Shown: positions 31,918 to 42,353 of the stretch, piece by piece | Layout of the letters: the number at the start of each line of letters is the position of its first letter | Numbering within the stretch: position 1 is the stretch's first letter | Assembly (NCBI GenBank): GCA_037178625.1 | Contig: CM074129.1 | Span: forward strand, 1,488,001 to 1,552,000 | Reading direction: 5' to 3' | DNA length: 64,000 nt | Origin: Skeletonema tropicum | Taxonomy: Eukaryota > Bacillariophyta > Thalassiosirophyceae > Thalassiosirales > Thalassiosiraceae | Made by a program: the position numbers and the translations under genes | The notes under the pieces: model-generated | Databases searched by the model: none | Told to the model about the DNA's origin: nothing | The model's input: the letters and a program-made list of their open reading frames with translations, nothing else

Positions 31918-33756
31918 ATGAGGATGAGGCTAACTGCAATATGGTTAGTTTATCTGAAGTCAGCGATGCTGCTGCAACAATCTCTTAGTTTCATCACCAA
32001 AACTTTGCCTACAGAGAAATCGACATCTTATCATGTACCATCAATAAGCACTATTTATTCATCGGCAGCAACTTATGATGCAGATTCCAGTAGTCCAACA
32101 CTAGAAGAAACAATGGCAGCTGCATCCTTTCTTCAAGCACGGCTTGAAGCTGAGCGAGGAAAACCTCAGACATCAATGGATCTGCTTGGAAATTTGCATG
32201 CCATTGCACTTGCGCTGATGGAATTTGATGAGATTCATCATGGTGATGTTGTGGGCGATATTTCTCCTATGGCAAGAGCGGTGGAACTATTCCAATACTC
32301 GTTAGATAACTTTGGTGAGGATCCTGCCGTACGAGAAAGATTGAGTGCTGCATTTCGTACCCTTGGGCAACTCAACAAAAGTGCAGACGAGTTATTCAAA
32401 GTGATCAAAACGTTGGAGGACGAGGAAAGTGTAGATGATGAAACATTGTGTATGCTTTATTTAGATTTGGGCTTCTTGATTGATGATATCGTGCCGCTTC
32501 CTGGGGCTGGATACGAGTTGGAAACTGTGGCAAACTATGAGGAGGAGGATGCCCCAAAAGTTGCGTTTCAATATGAGGAAATTGTAGAAACTGTGGCTAA
32601 TGACGAAATCACTTATCAACTAAAGGAACGCACCATACCATTAAGCTCGTTTGACTGTTATCGGAAAGCAATAAGCTTAGATACAACGTCTGGTCTAGCG
32701 CATAAAAAGTTGGCTGATGCATTGGCAATCATTGGTAAGAATGAAGAATCTTGCAAAGCTTTTGGAGTGGCAGCACAGTATTTACCTGATGATATATGCT
32801 GTGCAACTCACCTGCATTTTGCCTCAATGCAAAATGATAGCCAATCAGCTAAACGTGCAATACCGCTGAAGAAAGAAGTGAAGTTAGGGCAAACGCTGGA
32901 TGACATTAGTGTAGACTCAATGCAGTTGGATGCTGGGTCCTCGCTATCTTCACTGGCAGCAACATTTGAGAAGAATGGAGTCATTGTCTTTCCGGGAGCT
33001 TTATCAGAAGGTGAAGTCAAGGTGCTCTCTGACAAGGTGGATGAAATCATATCTTCATCAGCAGTCAGTGCTGTATCTGACTTCACTGATGAGACAAAGG
33101 CAGCGAAGCGACGAATTCACAAAGCTCTCCCTTTAAATGATGATGAACAATGCACAAAGACTGTTTCAAAATTGCTCGATAGACTTTACCCTCTTCTTGC
33201 AATAATATTACAATCTAGCGACAGTGAGGATGGCATACCATTGATTGGATCGGGTTTCATGCAGACATCTCCTGGTGCAAGTAAACAGGATTTACACAAG
33301 GACGTTCACTTCTTAGATTTGCATGAAGATTTTGACGAGATGCCAGAAGCGTGGGACTGCCAACGCAATGGATATCCTCGTTGTGTTTCAATTCAGGTTC
33401 AGCTTACAGATACAACACTTGGAGGAAAGATGGGGTCACTGGAAGTGATGCCTGGGTCTCATCGACCAGACACTGGGGTCTCGCCATCAGCAATTGCAAC
33501 AGCTGTCAAAGACTCCGGCGACAGTGGAAGGGTAATACCTGTAAATGTTATACCGGGAACAGTCACCATGTACTCATCACGTCTTTGGCATAGCGGGGGT
33601 GCCAACGAGTCAAACAAAGACCGACAATTTTGCTTCTTTACCGCAACAGAGAATCAAGAGAATGCACCACCTGGTTTGATACATACCATGCAAATGTCAG
33701 ATGTAGGGAAATGGTGCATAAGCGGCTCTGGTTTGAAGAAGAACGAAAGTAGTTGA
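31918..33756 (+). CDS. TPR plus phytanoyl-CoA dioxygenase (PhyH)-like oxygenase
   Basis: 612 residues, single exon. The N-terminus has a hydrophobic stretch (about 1-25, MRMRLTAIWLVYLKSAMLLQQSLSF) that may be a signal or anchor. Residues 60-300 hold helical repeats with TPR spacing ('AVELFQYSLDNFGEDPAVRERLSAAFRTLGQ', 'CYRKAISLDTTSGLAHKKLADALAIIGK'). The C-terminal third (about 345-595) is a PhyH-like Fe(II)/2-oxoglutarate double-stranded helix: 'FEKNGVIVFPGALSEGEVKVL', HxD as His460-Lys461-Asp462, 'GSLEVMPGSHRPD' and distal 'LWHSGGANES' with His558, then an Arg for 2-oxoglutarate. Substrate unknown; PhyH-like enzymes hydroxylate fatty acyl-CoA or small metabolites, sometimes halogenate. Confidence 0.8.
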   Translation: MRMRLTAIWLVYLKSAMLLQQSLSFITKTLPTEKSTSYHVPSISTIYSSAATYDADSSSPTLEETMAAASFLQARLEAERGKPQTSMDLLGNLHAIALALMEFDEIHHGDVVGDISPMARAVELFQYSLDNFGEDPAVRERLSAAFRTLGQLNKSADELFKVIKTLEDEESVDDETLCMLYLDLGFLIDDIVPLPGAGYELETVANYEEEDAPKVAFQYEEIVETVANDEITYQLKERTIPLSSFDCYRKAISLDTTSGLAHKKLADALAIIGKNEESCKAFGVAAQYLPDDICCATHLHFASMQNDSQSAKRAIPLKKEVKLGQTLDDISVDSMQLDAGSSLSSLAATFEKNGVIVFPGALSEGEVKVLSDKVDEIISSSAVSAVSDFTDETKAAKRRIHKALPLNDDEQCTKTVSKLLDRLYPLLAIILQSSDSEDGIPLIGSGFMQTSPGASKQDLHKDVHFLDLHEDFDEMPEAWDCQRNGYPRCVSIQVQLTDTTLGGKMGSLEVMPGSHRPDTGVSPSAIATAVKDSGDSGRVIPVNVIPGTVTMYSSRLWHSGGANESNKDRQFCFFTATENQENAPPGLIHTMQMSDVGKWCISGSGLKKNESS

Positions 33757-33872
33757 TGAATCAATCACTTTACATAAATTACTCTCTAGCAGTGTATTCA
33801 CCTAATGATTATACTAACTCAACTCTTGTATTCGACGCATTCAATCTGTTGGGACCAAGCCTTTACCCTTGC

Positions 33873-35225
33873 TTAAACGAATGCCTCCTCATCCAATGTG
33901 TAGAACTGTGCATTATTACTATATTCTGAAATAAACTTGTTTCCTGACAAGTGAAGCGTCATACCAATAGAGCGCTCTCGATTGATCACCCTCTCTTCTC
34001 TCCACAGTCCGCCTACCAGCGTGTACTTGACGGAGACGCTTCTCTCCCAAGGTTTTTGTGTCGTCAAAATCATTGTTTCTCCATCGACAGCTATGCCAAC
34101 CACTTGTCCATCCCAAATATGTTTTCCATTTAGTTTCACTGCTTGCTTCAGACTATACTGCCCCTCGCCATTCAGAGTGTAGTAATGCAACGCACCATAC
34201 AAACCATCTACTTTCTCATTCGGTAGTCCTACTTGAAAACCAACAAGCAAAGAACCGCCATCATCAGTTAGAACAACATCATTAATTCTTGCGTCACATT
34301 TAGTTTCTTTCGAATGGGTGTCTGGATCTTCATCAACGTAGACACCGTCTGGAAAAATTCTTTCCATGCATCTCCATGCTGGACCTTCATATCTATAGAC
34401 ATGGATGGCTGAATACCGCTCTCTAGTAGCAATGAAATCTCCCTTCACTCCTATGAGTATATCTCCCCAGCTTCCAAAGCGTGTCTTACAAGCTTCCTGT
34501 TGTACAATAATCTTGTTCTTCTTCTTCTTATCATCCGTGATACGAAAAATGTAAAGCGGGCAAAACTTCTTAATTCCCTTTCTTTTTAGCGCCTCCTCCT
34601 CTTTCCATGACAACTGCCTAGGATTGACAACCATAGTATTCCCATCAAGTGAAATAGAGCTAGCAAAATCTATAAACCCCTCTGGGGCAGCTATAACTTC
34701 CACCTTTTTCCAAAGCTCCTTGATCTTTTTGTAAATGTACACCTCTCGCTGTTTGCTTTCTGAAGTAGTGGTACCCACCACCATCAAATTATTTTCTTCG
34801 GAAATGACAATAGATTCAGCTTTTGCAACATCCCTTAGTTGAAGAACTTGTGTTACTTCCAAATTGGAATCAGTTGTAGCGTAGACGGAAATATTTACAT
34901 TCTTTCTTGCGGATGGACGTCCAGCAATGACAGCAGTGGACTTGTCGATAGCACAAGTTGGTTCAAAATGGATGAATTCTTTCTCCAGGTGTTTTCCATC
35001 GTATCGAGGATAATCACTTCGAAAGGTGTTGCTGTTGTTGGAGCTTTTTGTTGGTGACAAATCAGTGGATGAAATTGAGATCACATCATCTTCATAACTT
35101 TTTGCTACTGCCATCGCTGAAGCATCTAATGTGTCCTGATCCGTCTTTCGCTTGACGCGTTGATCATCCTCATCGTTGCCTGGGGCTGGGCGTTTCTTGT
35201 TCTGGTTATCACTGGTAGGCGACAT
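33873..35225 (-). CDS. Possible beta-propeller (FG-GAP-like) protein
   Basis: 450 residues. The N-terminus is basic and disordered (residues 1-70). Residues 75-445 are made of weak repeats, each with a 'I..S.E.N.MVVG......VYIYK......W.......' type beta-sheet plan: 'ENNLMVVGTTTSESKQREVYIYKK', 'SSISLDGNTMVVNP', 'GDFIATRERYSAIHVYRYEGPAW', 'VVLTDDGGSLLVGFQ'. Such FG-GAP_2/WD-like propellers are common in diatoms as proteins of unknown role; no calcium DxDxDG loops and no enzyme motif were seen. The assignment is weak. Convergent with the PhyH gene, 116 bases between stops. Confidence 0.6.
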   Translation of the reverse strand: MSPTSDNQNKKRPAPGNDEDDQRVKRKTDQDTLDASAMAVAKSYEDDVISISSTDLSPTKSSNNSNTFRSDYPRYDGKHLEKEFIHFEPTCAIDKSTAVIAGRPSARKNVNISVYATTDSNLEVTQVLQLRDVAKAESIVISEENNLMVVGTTTSESKQREVYIYKKIKELWKKVEVIAAPEGFIDFASSISLDGNTMVVNPRQLSWKEEEALKRKGIKKFCPLYIFRITDDKKKKNKIIVQQEACKTRFGSWGDILIGVKGDFIATRERYSAIHVYRYEGPAWRCMERIFPDGVYVDEDPDTHSKETKCDARINDVVLTDDGGSLLVGFQVGLPNEKVDGLYGALHYYTLNGEGQYSLKQAVKLNGKHIWDGQVVGIAVDGETMILTTQKPWERSVSVKYTLVGGLWREERVINRERSIGMTLHLSGNKFISEYSNNAQFYTLDEEAFV

Positions 35226-35813
35226 CTCGTTTGGTAGTGTTCGATATGTACTGTGATCACTGGCGTCTATATTATGCCTCTTGTTCTGGCTGATCCATGC
35301 ATAATATGCATGCGTTGTCGTCTTGCTTTTTCTTGCTACATAGACGCGAATGCAGATGTATTAATTCCAACGTAGATTTTTATGAATTCAAAATGTGTTT
35401 TGAAAGGATATGGCATGCAAGCGAGGAATTCGGTCTTGTTTGCTTGAATGATCAGATGAAAGAGGTGATCTGAGATGAATGGACGCTTACTTCATAATAT
35501 TATGTAATGTGGCTTATGCATGCCCTTGACATAACTCTTCGCACAAGCACAAAGCAAAGTGAGTGATGTAGGTGTAGGGTTGCGTTGGTAATGTTCCTTT
35601 CTGCCTCTGTATCTGTAGAGCTCAAGGATGCATGGGGCTGTTGCCTGTTGCTGCAATATGCTGCTGGCTGCTGCGCGTGGTGTGATCTACTGACATATTG
35701 TACTGAGATGCAAAATGCAACTCGCTGTCGCTGCTTGGTTTGTGCCATTTGACCGTGGCCGCGAATTGTGCTCTCACCATTGACCGCCGCACTCTTTCTC
35801 TCACCTCACTCTC
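35226..35813. promoter_or_regulatory. Divergent intergenic region
   Basis: 588 bases between the start of the propeller-like gene (minus) and sphingosine-1-phosphate lyase (plus). Only short overlapping ORFs were seen. It must hold both promoters. Confidence 0.4.
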
Positions 35814-37595
35814 ATGTTCACAGTATTACAGGTATTAGTCACAAATAACATGCGAGGGATGGTAGCCTGCATATGCAGCCACCTGGGTTGGCTTACGAAT
35901 CATTATTCAGCCGCAAACGAAGCACTATCCACCACGCCTCCAGTGAACTTGATTGCGCTTGGCAGCATCACGACATGCATCTCCATCGCGGCCTATCAAC
36001 ATGGTCACTCCTCGATCCTTTCCTTCCACCGCATGGTCAAGTGGTCATATCGCATCGGTTTCAAATCAACTCTTGATTATGTGTCTGTTCTAATTGCAAA
36101 GTCGATACCATGGATGCGACAGAAAATAGATGCCGATATCAACAAAGAAAAGGAAAAGACAATTAGCCAATTACAGAAAGAGTGGAATGATTTGCTAGAT
36201 CCATCGGCGAATGAGAATAGACATTTGAGTTTACCACCCAACAAAACGTCGTCTGCAGAATTGCTGACACTGCTAAAGAAATGGTCTGTAGCTGAATCTT
36301 CATTATGGGAAAAAGGTCAGGCAAGCGGGGCAATCTATCATGGCGGAAGTGAATTAATCGACTTCATGTCAAAGGTATATGGGTTGTTCTGTGTGTCAAA
36401 TCCAATGCATCCAGATTTATTTCCCTACGTTCGAAAAATGGAAGGTGAAGTTGTCAGCATGCTCATCAATATCTTCCATGGGGATTCCAAATGCTGTGGA
36501 ACTCTCTCGTCTGGTGGCACAGAGAGCATTTTACTCGCTTGCAAAGCATATCGTGACAGAGGTCGTGATCTGCACGGTGTGTCTACACCAGAGATTGTGG
36601 CCCCGACAACTATTCATGCTGCATTCCACAAGGCTGCACATTACTTTGGTATGAAGCTCGTATTGGTGGATATTGATGAACAAAGTGGTGAGGTGAATAT
36701 TGATGACGTGAGACGAGCAATTACTAGGAACACAGTCTTGATTGCGGCGTCGGCACCTAACTATCCACATGGCAATATTGATGACATCGAAGGACTTGCA
36801 TCACTCGCTCTGGAACGAAATATAGGATTTCATTCAGATTGCTGTCTCGGGGGGTTGTTGCTGCCTTTCGTTGACAAGTTGCAACAAATGGGAAAGCTTC
36901 ATGGTCTGGGCTACAGCAACGATCCTCTTCCACCGTTTGATTTCCGCTTGAAAGGTGTCACAAGCCTCAGTGCAGACATGCATAAATATGGCTATGCTAC
37001 CAAGGGAAGTTCTTGCATTATGTATTCCTCTCCAGAACTAAGACACTATCAATACTTTGTATCTCTGTCATGGACAGGCGGTATATATGCTTCTCCTACA
37101 CTGGCTGGAAGTAGAGCAGGAGGCGTGAGTGCATCAACTTGGGCGGTAATGGTCCATTTTGGTGAGGAGGGCTACCTGGAAGTGAGTGAGCGCATAATAC
37201 GCACAGCAAGAAAGATACGAAAGGGCATTGAGGAAGATATTTCAGAATTGGAGGTGATTGGTAATCCACTATCGTCCGTGATAGCATTTCGTTCGACTAC
37301 ACCAGCAATCAACATTTATGGTGTGGGCCAGGCTTTGGGCGAAAAGGGTTGGAATGTGAATTCTTTACAACATCCAAGTTGCCTTCATTTGTGTTGCACA
37401 AACTTGCACACCAAGGATGGGACGGAGAAACTCTTCTTGGATGACTTGAAGCGAGCAGTGGAAGAGGTGAAAAGTTTCCCAGAAAAGTATACCAGTGGTA
37501 CCGCAGCAATATATGGGATGGTAAACTCCTTACCGGACGCTACGCTACTAGATCCAGTCCTGAAAGGTTATTTGGATGCTCTCTTTTCGGGATAA
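35814..37595 (+). CDS. Sphingosine-1-phosphate lyase
   Basis: 593 residues, single exon. A PLP-dependent, ER-membrane enzyme that splits sphingosine-1-phosphate into ethanolamine phosphate and a long-chain aldehyde, the exit step of sphingolipid breakdown. The sequence has a predicted membrane segment near residues 45-65, then the group II decarboxylase-like fold: 'GTLSSGGTESILLACKAYRDRG', 'HAAFHKAAHYFGMKL', 'NTVLIAASAPNYPHGNIDDIEGLA', 'GFHSDCCLGG', and the PLP lysine in 'SADMHKYGYATKGSS' (Lys391), all standard for this family. 'SWTGGIYASPTLAGSRAGG' follows. Length and order match yeast Dpl1 and human SGPL1. Start: Met at 35814 or at 35850. Confidence 0.95.
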   Translation: MFTVLQVLVTNNMRGMVACICSHLGWLTNHYSAANEALSTTPPVNLIALGSITTCISIAAYQHGHSSILSFHRMVKWSYRIGFKSTLDYVSVLIAKSIPWMRQKIDADINKEKEKTISQLQKEWNDLLDPSANENRHLSLPPNKTSSAELLTLLKKWSVAESSLWEKGQASGAIYHGGSELIDFMSKVYGLFCVSNPMHPDLFPYVRKMEGEVVSMLINIFHGDSKCCGTLSSGGTESILLACKAYRDRGRDLHGVSTPEIVAPTTIHAAFHKAAHYFGMKLVLVDIDEQSGEVNIDDVRRAITRNTVLIAASAPNYPHGNIDDIEGLASLALERNIGFHSDCCLGGLLLPFVDKLQQMGKLHGLGYSNDPLPPFDFRLKGVTSLSADMHKYGYATKGSSCIMYSSPELRHYQYFVSLSWTGGIYASPTLAGSRAGGVSASTWAVMVHFGEEGYLEVSERIIRTARKIRKGIEEDISELEVIGNPLSSVIAFRSTTPAINIYGVGQALGEKGWNVNSLQHPSCLHLCCTNLHTKDGTEKLFLDDLKRAVEEVKSFPEKYTSGTAAIYGMVNSLPDATLLDPVLKGYLDALFSG

Positions 37596-37941
37596 AAATA
37601 TGCAGTAGTGCTTTCAGCTTGTAGCTGAAGGTGAAGGTGAAGTCTCTCTGATTTGTGCATACACGGAGACTATTGCTGACTGCATGTGGAGACGTGTACA
37701 CCAGCGAAGGTGAACTCTAGCTCCGGAAAGGTCTGGATGAACGTGAATAAGATGCAGTCTAGAGGCAAAAAGTCTTTACGATCACTCTCTCGACTCATAC
37801 TAATAGAAATCGATTTAATTTTTGGCGCGCGAATAAATTCCCTCGAAATCGAACGCTTCTCTTTCAATCTTTCATTCACTTTTCCGTGAAAAACCTACGG
37901 TCACTACGGTAACAGAAACGTTCGACTCGCTCCTCGAAACG
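37596..37941. other. Intergenic region upstream of the Myb gene
   Basis: 346 bases; 3' flank of S1P lyase and promoter side of the Myb gene. No gene seen. Confidence 0.5.
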
Positions 37942-39438
37942 ATGCCAACATCAAATGTTATTCATGTCTCAGCCGTCGCGAACGGCTCTAACGAGTTTGA
38001 CTCGAACTTCAATCAAGTTTCTTCTGCTGTTCATCACTCATCGCCTTTGATCAAACACGAATACGAGAATGATCATGCTACTCTTCCTTTTGGGACTGAA
38101 GTAGCCACAACCACAAAGAACAGCCAAGATGATCAACACTCAAAGTTAAGCGTAGCGGGCATCGAAAGTCCTTCTCGCAATACTGTAGCCTATGGAGCTT
38201 TAGGATTGAATCAAACGTTTGCATACCCAGCGCCCCCGCACAAGGCTGCGCGTGCCTTTCCTGGTCAGAGCCCTCATCAAGCTCATGCCAAACAACCAAT
38301 TCAACAACAAGAACCTGTGGTTTCTTATGCTGTTCATAAGAACAGTCAAGCCTTTCCTGGCCAAAGCCCTCCATTCCAAGCAAAGAATGGTGGCTACTTT
38401 TCTGGAATGGACAATGGCTTGCAGATTCAAATGGCTCCCCATCCCGCAGTTCCACCGAATCCATCAGATCCATCAAATTCTGCAACCGCGGCCGCAGGAA
38501 CGCCGCAGCCTCAACCGATTACGATCACGCACCTGTCGCCTGGTCACACTTACGCTACAGTTCCGTATCCTTATCACATCAACTATCCGTCTGGGCAGCC
38601 TCTCATTCAACATCCTAATGGAAAGTTTTATCCAGCAATTATGAGCGTCATTCCCTCTGGTCAGCGTGGCCATCAAGATGAAGCCAATTTACTATCGAGG
38701 ATCGTTGACGATCCACCCTATCCCCCAGAATCATCACTGGGACAGCCCAAAAAGTGGATTCGCTGGACTGACACGGAGGATGTGGCACTCAAGACGGCAG
38801 TGAAGAAGTACGGCGAAGATCAAATGGAGCTTATTTCTAAACGGATCTTCCTTAATACGCGATCAATTGACCAATGCCGACAGCGATGGAAGAAGGCACT
38901 TCAGCCGGGACTTGTCAAGGGTAAATGGACGAAGGAAGAGGATGCGCTCATACTGGAAATGGTCAAGGCTTCGTCGGTTCCGGGCGGAGATGGCGAGTCG
39001 CAGGTATCATGGTCAGAGATAGCACAGCGCTTACCTGGAAGACTTGGGGAGCACGTCAAGGCTCGATGGGTTAATCATTTGGATCCAGAAATTCGGAAGG
39101 GTGTTTGGACTAAAACAGAGATGGATCTTCTCACGGAAGCCCAAAAAGAATTGGGAAACAAATGGGCGGAGATAGCCAAACGCATACCTGGAAGATCTGA
39201 GAATTCGGTCAAGAATCGATGGTATAACGCCAAGACGTCATTGAAGAGAAAAGCTCAAAAAGAAGCAGAGGAGGCTGAGGCGCGGAGACATAGAGAAGAA
39301 ATTCTCTCTCGACAGGCAGATAATACCGATGATTGTAATACAGATGATAATGATAGACGCTCAAGTACAGAGAGCAATGAGACGATTCAGAGCCTAATCT
39401 TCAAGTCAGAGGAGTCACAAGCACAAGCACAAGAATAA
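37942..39438 (+). CDS. Three-repeat Myb (3R-Myb) transcription factor, intact copy
   Basis: 498 residues. The N-terminal half is disordered, rich in Gln, Pro, Ser and His, and may act as an activation domain. Three Myb repeats follow at about 270-325 ('IRWTDTEDVALKTAV...DQCRQRWKKAL'), 327-385 ('KGKWTKEEDALILEMV...EIAQRLPGR..EHVKARWVNHL') and 386-435 ('RKGVWTKTEMDLLTEA...EIAKRIPGRSENSVKNRWYNA'). Spaced Trp residues form the hydrophobic cores, one replaced by Met in the first repeat (DQMELISKR). Repeat 2 has an insert of about 8 residues (SSVPGGDGES). This is the c-Myb/3R-Myb layout, which binds AACNG-type sites and often controls G2/M genes in plants. A truncated near-identical copy lies at 48425-49039 and a relic at 31473. 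Confidence 0.9.
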   Translation: MPTSNVIHVSAVANGSNEFDSNFNQVSSAVHHSSPLIKHEYENDHATLPFGTEVATTTKNSQDDQHSKLSVAGIESPSRNTVAYGALGLNQTFAYPAPPHKAARAFPGQSPHQAHAKQPIQQQEPVVSYAVHKNSQAFPGQSPPFQAKNGGYFSGMDNGLQIQMAPHPAVPPNPSDPSNSATAAAGTPQPQPITITHLSPGHTYATVPYPYHINYPSGQPLIQHPNGKFYPAIMSVIPSGQRGHQDEANLLSRIVDDPPYPPESSLGQPKKWIRWTDTEDVALKTAVKKYGEDQMELISKRIFLNTRSIDQCRQRWKKALQPGLVKGKWTKEEDALILEMVKASSVPGGDGESQVSWSEIAQRLPGRLGEHVKARWVNHLDPEIRKGVWTKTEMDLLTEAQKELGNKWAEIAKRIPGRSENSVKNRWYNAKTSLKRKAQKEAEEAEARRHREEILSRQADNTDDCNTDDNDRRSSTESNETIQSLIFKSEESQAQAQE

Positions 39439-40687
39439 GATTGATGATGTAGCACATAAACATAATAAGCTTTGAATGGACATGATTATGAGTTTGTAGT
39501 AAACCTAAGAAAAAGGAGTACCAGAATATGATAACATCGACAGTAGATACTTACGAAGACTCCAGATTGAAAAGGTCAAGGCTTCGGCCGAGTTGACCAA
39601 CGCGTACCCAGCAGGCCCCAAGGGCATCTCGGATAACCCCGAGCCCCTCCTGCTCCTGGTTCAGGTTGTCCTCTCCTACGGATCCTGCGTCTCTCTAGAG
39701 CTGCGTCTCTCTAGAGAGTATATTAGCAACTAAATTTTTCTAAGTATCCTCTATCTATTGTAAGTGCAAGGAGTAATAAGTAACTAAAAAGTTGATAGAA
39801 CTTCTTGCTTTTCCTACTTTGAGAGAGCTAGAAAAAAGTATTTAGATATTCTCTTTCCTTTCTCGACGAACTAAGCTGACATAAGGCTAAAAAAGAATAA
39901 TGACCTAAAGATACGTTTTAGTGCCACACTGCCAAGGCTATCCCTTTTTCGGTCTCTGGATGAGAACTCATTATTTAGAGATTGTGCTATTTTAGCACTT
40001 GCTGGAGAAGAGGATGCTCCTCCCAAGTACCCGATTCCTACGTTTGTTTGCGAGGTTGGACAGTTTACGAGAGCATGCAAAGATACTTCTGGCAACAAGT
40101 GGCAAACTTCGCCGCATTAAATTTGAGCATCTTAGAAATTTATTGAAAACACCGCAAATCTATCATTTCGCCGCACAGGTAAGAAAAATCCGCTACGCAC
40201 GCATCGCCCATGCAAAATAGCCAGTTTTCTGTGTCGAGTTGTAATTGAGTTTTAATGTCATTTTTGTACTAACGTCCAACGTTGCCCTTCAATAAAATAA
40301 CACCAACAGGCCATTCATACAAACTGCCGTGCGTGCTCAAAAATTGACATTATTGGTAGACCAGCAGTCCGTAATGTTCCGTCCTTAGAATCGTTGTGGT
40401 GCCACGACAGAGGTCAAACATTCCTGACCGTTTTTTGTGTTCATAATCATCTGAAATCTTATTCAACATTCAACCCTGATTTCTTTTTCAGAGAGTCCGG
40501 AGAAGGGAAGGGAAGAAAACTGATCGATGTCACTTTGCAGCAAACGCATCACATAATTACTACGTTCTCCACACACCCTTCAAGTCAACAAAGTCAACAT
40601 TCGAAGCGAGTGCAGCTGGCAGCCCCATCAAACTGACACAGAACAGAATTCCTCACCGAAACACACCAAAACAAACCATTTCCAACC
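39439..40687. other. Myb-kinase intergenic region (copy A) with a GC-rich coding-like patch
   Basis: Base for base the same in the second copy (49040-50288). The patch 39553-39717 is GC-richer than its surroundings and open in one plus frame, with a G/C-ending codon bias unlike its neighbours; I do not recognise the peptide. Short ORFs at 39871-40098 (minus) and 39999-40220 (plus) are not convincing. It must include the kinase promoter. Confidence 0.5.
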
Positions 40688-42115
40688 ATGTCGCCTCCCA
40701 GTGATATCCAGACGAACCGTAACGAGGCTTGTCGTCTCGCCAGGCGATCAAGTGACGACTTCAGTGACACCTATGGTGATTCTGCATTGGACGTAATTGC
40801 ACCGTTTGAAAACGATGAAGTCCAACTTGGTCCTAGGGCCGTCGGATCGGGAGCGTTTGCCAGCGTGTATCCGATCAGAGGTTTCAACTTGCGTGCCAAT
40901 AGATCAAAGAACTTCCTCGGCGTATCTATCGCCAATTACACCGGAGAACAGATGAAGAAGAGGGAGACGATTGCCATATCCGTCGATAATGGTGCCAATT
41001 ATGTCATGAAATCTCTCAAGGACAAATTGGAGGATTCGGATGAAACAGAACTCTTCCACCTTTCCGCGCAGGATATTGTTACTGAAGCTGAGATGCTGGC
41101 GGCCTTTTCTCATCCAAACATCATCAAGCTCCATGGCATCATTGCTAGTCGCCATGATTCCTTTGCAGAGGGTCCGTCTGCGTTCTTTATCATCCTGGAG
41201 AGACTTGAGAGTACTCTGGATCGAAAAATTGAAGAGTGGAAGAAGCAGTACTCCTTCAACGGAAGCTTCAACAGAAGGGCCTCCCTCAAATCATTGAGAA
41301 GCAGTTTGTCAAGCAGCATGATTCTAGACAATGCCAAGGTAGAGAAATCTACATCAAGTGAAGGGGAGTCTAGTGAAGGTGGGTCTCTTGACAGTCGCCT
41401 GAGAATGGCCACTTCTCTTGCTGACGCAATGAAATATCTTCATTCACAAGATGTCATCTTCCGCGATCTCAAGCCAGAAAATATTGGTCTCGACAGGCGA
41501 GGCAACATTAAATTGTTCGACTTTGGCCTTGCTAAATTCATGCCCAAGAATGGTGACTCATACAAAGAATTATATGAGATTGATTGGGCAGGAACTCCTC
41601 GTTATTCTGCACCTGAAATTGTCTTTTGCAAGCCTTACAACCTCAAGGCTGATGTGTATTCCTTTTCAGTTGTCTTGTGGGAGATGGTTGGTCTTAAACG
41701 GCCATTTTCAAAGTTCAAGGCAAGGAAAGATTTTGAAGAAGCTCTACCAAAACTTGACAAGTTCCTTGCCATCGATCAAAGATGGCCTCAGCCCATTCAA
41801 GACGTCATCAAGAGTGGCTTATGCCAAGGTCACTCCGCTCGCCCAACTATGAAAGAGATTTACAATAGTCTAGATGACTACATCACTAATGGAGTCGAAA
41901 ATAGTAACACAGACGAGAACACTCAAAGCCCAAGGAGGTCTTCACTCCGGAGACAACGTTCACGTAGGTCAAGCTTCGTTTTCCCTGGTGCCAACAGATC
42001 TAACCGAAAACTTGAATCGTCATTTTTGTCATTAAGGTCAAGTTCCGTCAGTCGTCGTTCTGATGACACACTGCTTGATGATATGATTGAAGAAATCGGG
42101 AACATTAATGTATAA
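40688..42115 (+). CDS. Serine/threonine (TKL-like) protein kinase, copy A
   Basis: 475 residues, single exon. Gly-rich loop 'VGSGAFASV' (about 52-60), catalytic Lys108 in 'NYVMKSL', the alpha-C Glu around 133-135, hinge 'IILERL', catalytic loop 'IFRDLKPENIGL' with Phe258 in place of the usual His (FRD, Arg259, Asp260), DFG at 278-280, 'GTPRYSAPEI' and 'ADVYSFSVVLWEMVG'. The conserved VYSF block and the overall pattern favour the TKL/plant-MAPKKK-like group. An insert rich in Ser (about 185-235) sits between hinge and catalytic loop, and a Ser/Arg-rich tail (420-475) follows. All catalytic residues except the HRD His are present, so it is probably active. Target unknown. Confidence 0.9.
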   Translation: MSPPSDIQTNRNEACRLARRSSDDFSDTYGDSALDVIAPFENDEVQLGPRAVGSGAFASVYPIRGFNLRANRSKNFLGVSIANYTGEQMKKRETIAISVDNGANYVMKSLKDKLEDSDETELFHLSAQDIVTEAEMLAAFSHPNIIKLHGIIASRHDSFAEGPSAFFIILERLESTLDRKIEEWKKQYSFNGSFNRRASLKSLRSSLSSSMILDNAKVEKSTSSEGESSEGGSLDSRLRMATSLADAMKYLHSQDVIFRDLKPENIGLDRRGNIKLFDFGLAKFMPKNGDSYKELYEIDWAGTPRYSAPEIVFCKPYNLKADVYSFSVVLWEMVGLKRPFSKFKARKDFEEALPKLDKFLAIDQRWPQPIQDVIKSGLCQGHSARPTMKEIYNSLDDYITNGVENSNTDENTQSPRRSSLRRQRSRRSSFVFPGANRSNRKLESSFLSLRSSSVSRRSDDTLLDDMIEEIGNINV

Positions 42116-42353
42116 ATAGAATGGGGAAAGTAAAAAGCATATGTTTTGATTTAAATTTTGTTCATATACATGAACATTAGCCATCCCTGTATCATCAATC
42201 ATCTAGCTCATGTATGAAAATGAGACTCTGAACAGTTACAAGTTACAATACTCTATCTCTTAACTTCTTTAGATTCACGAGATATCTACATCAACGATAC
42301 TAAAAGGGACCTGCTTCGGTACAACGGTACGGTCTTTTCTATTGCCGAATGGC

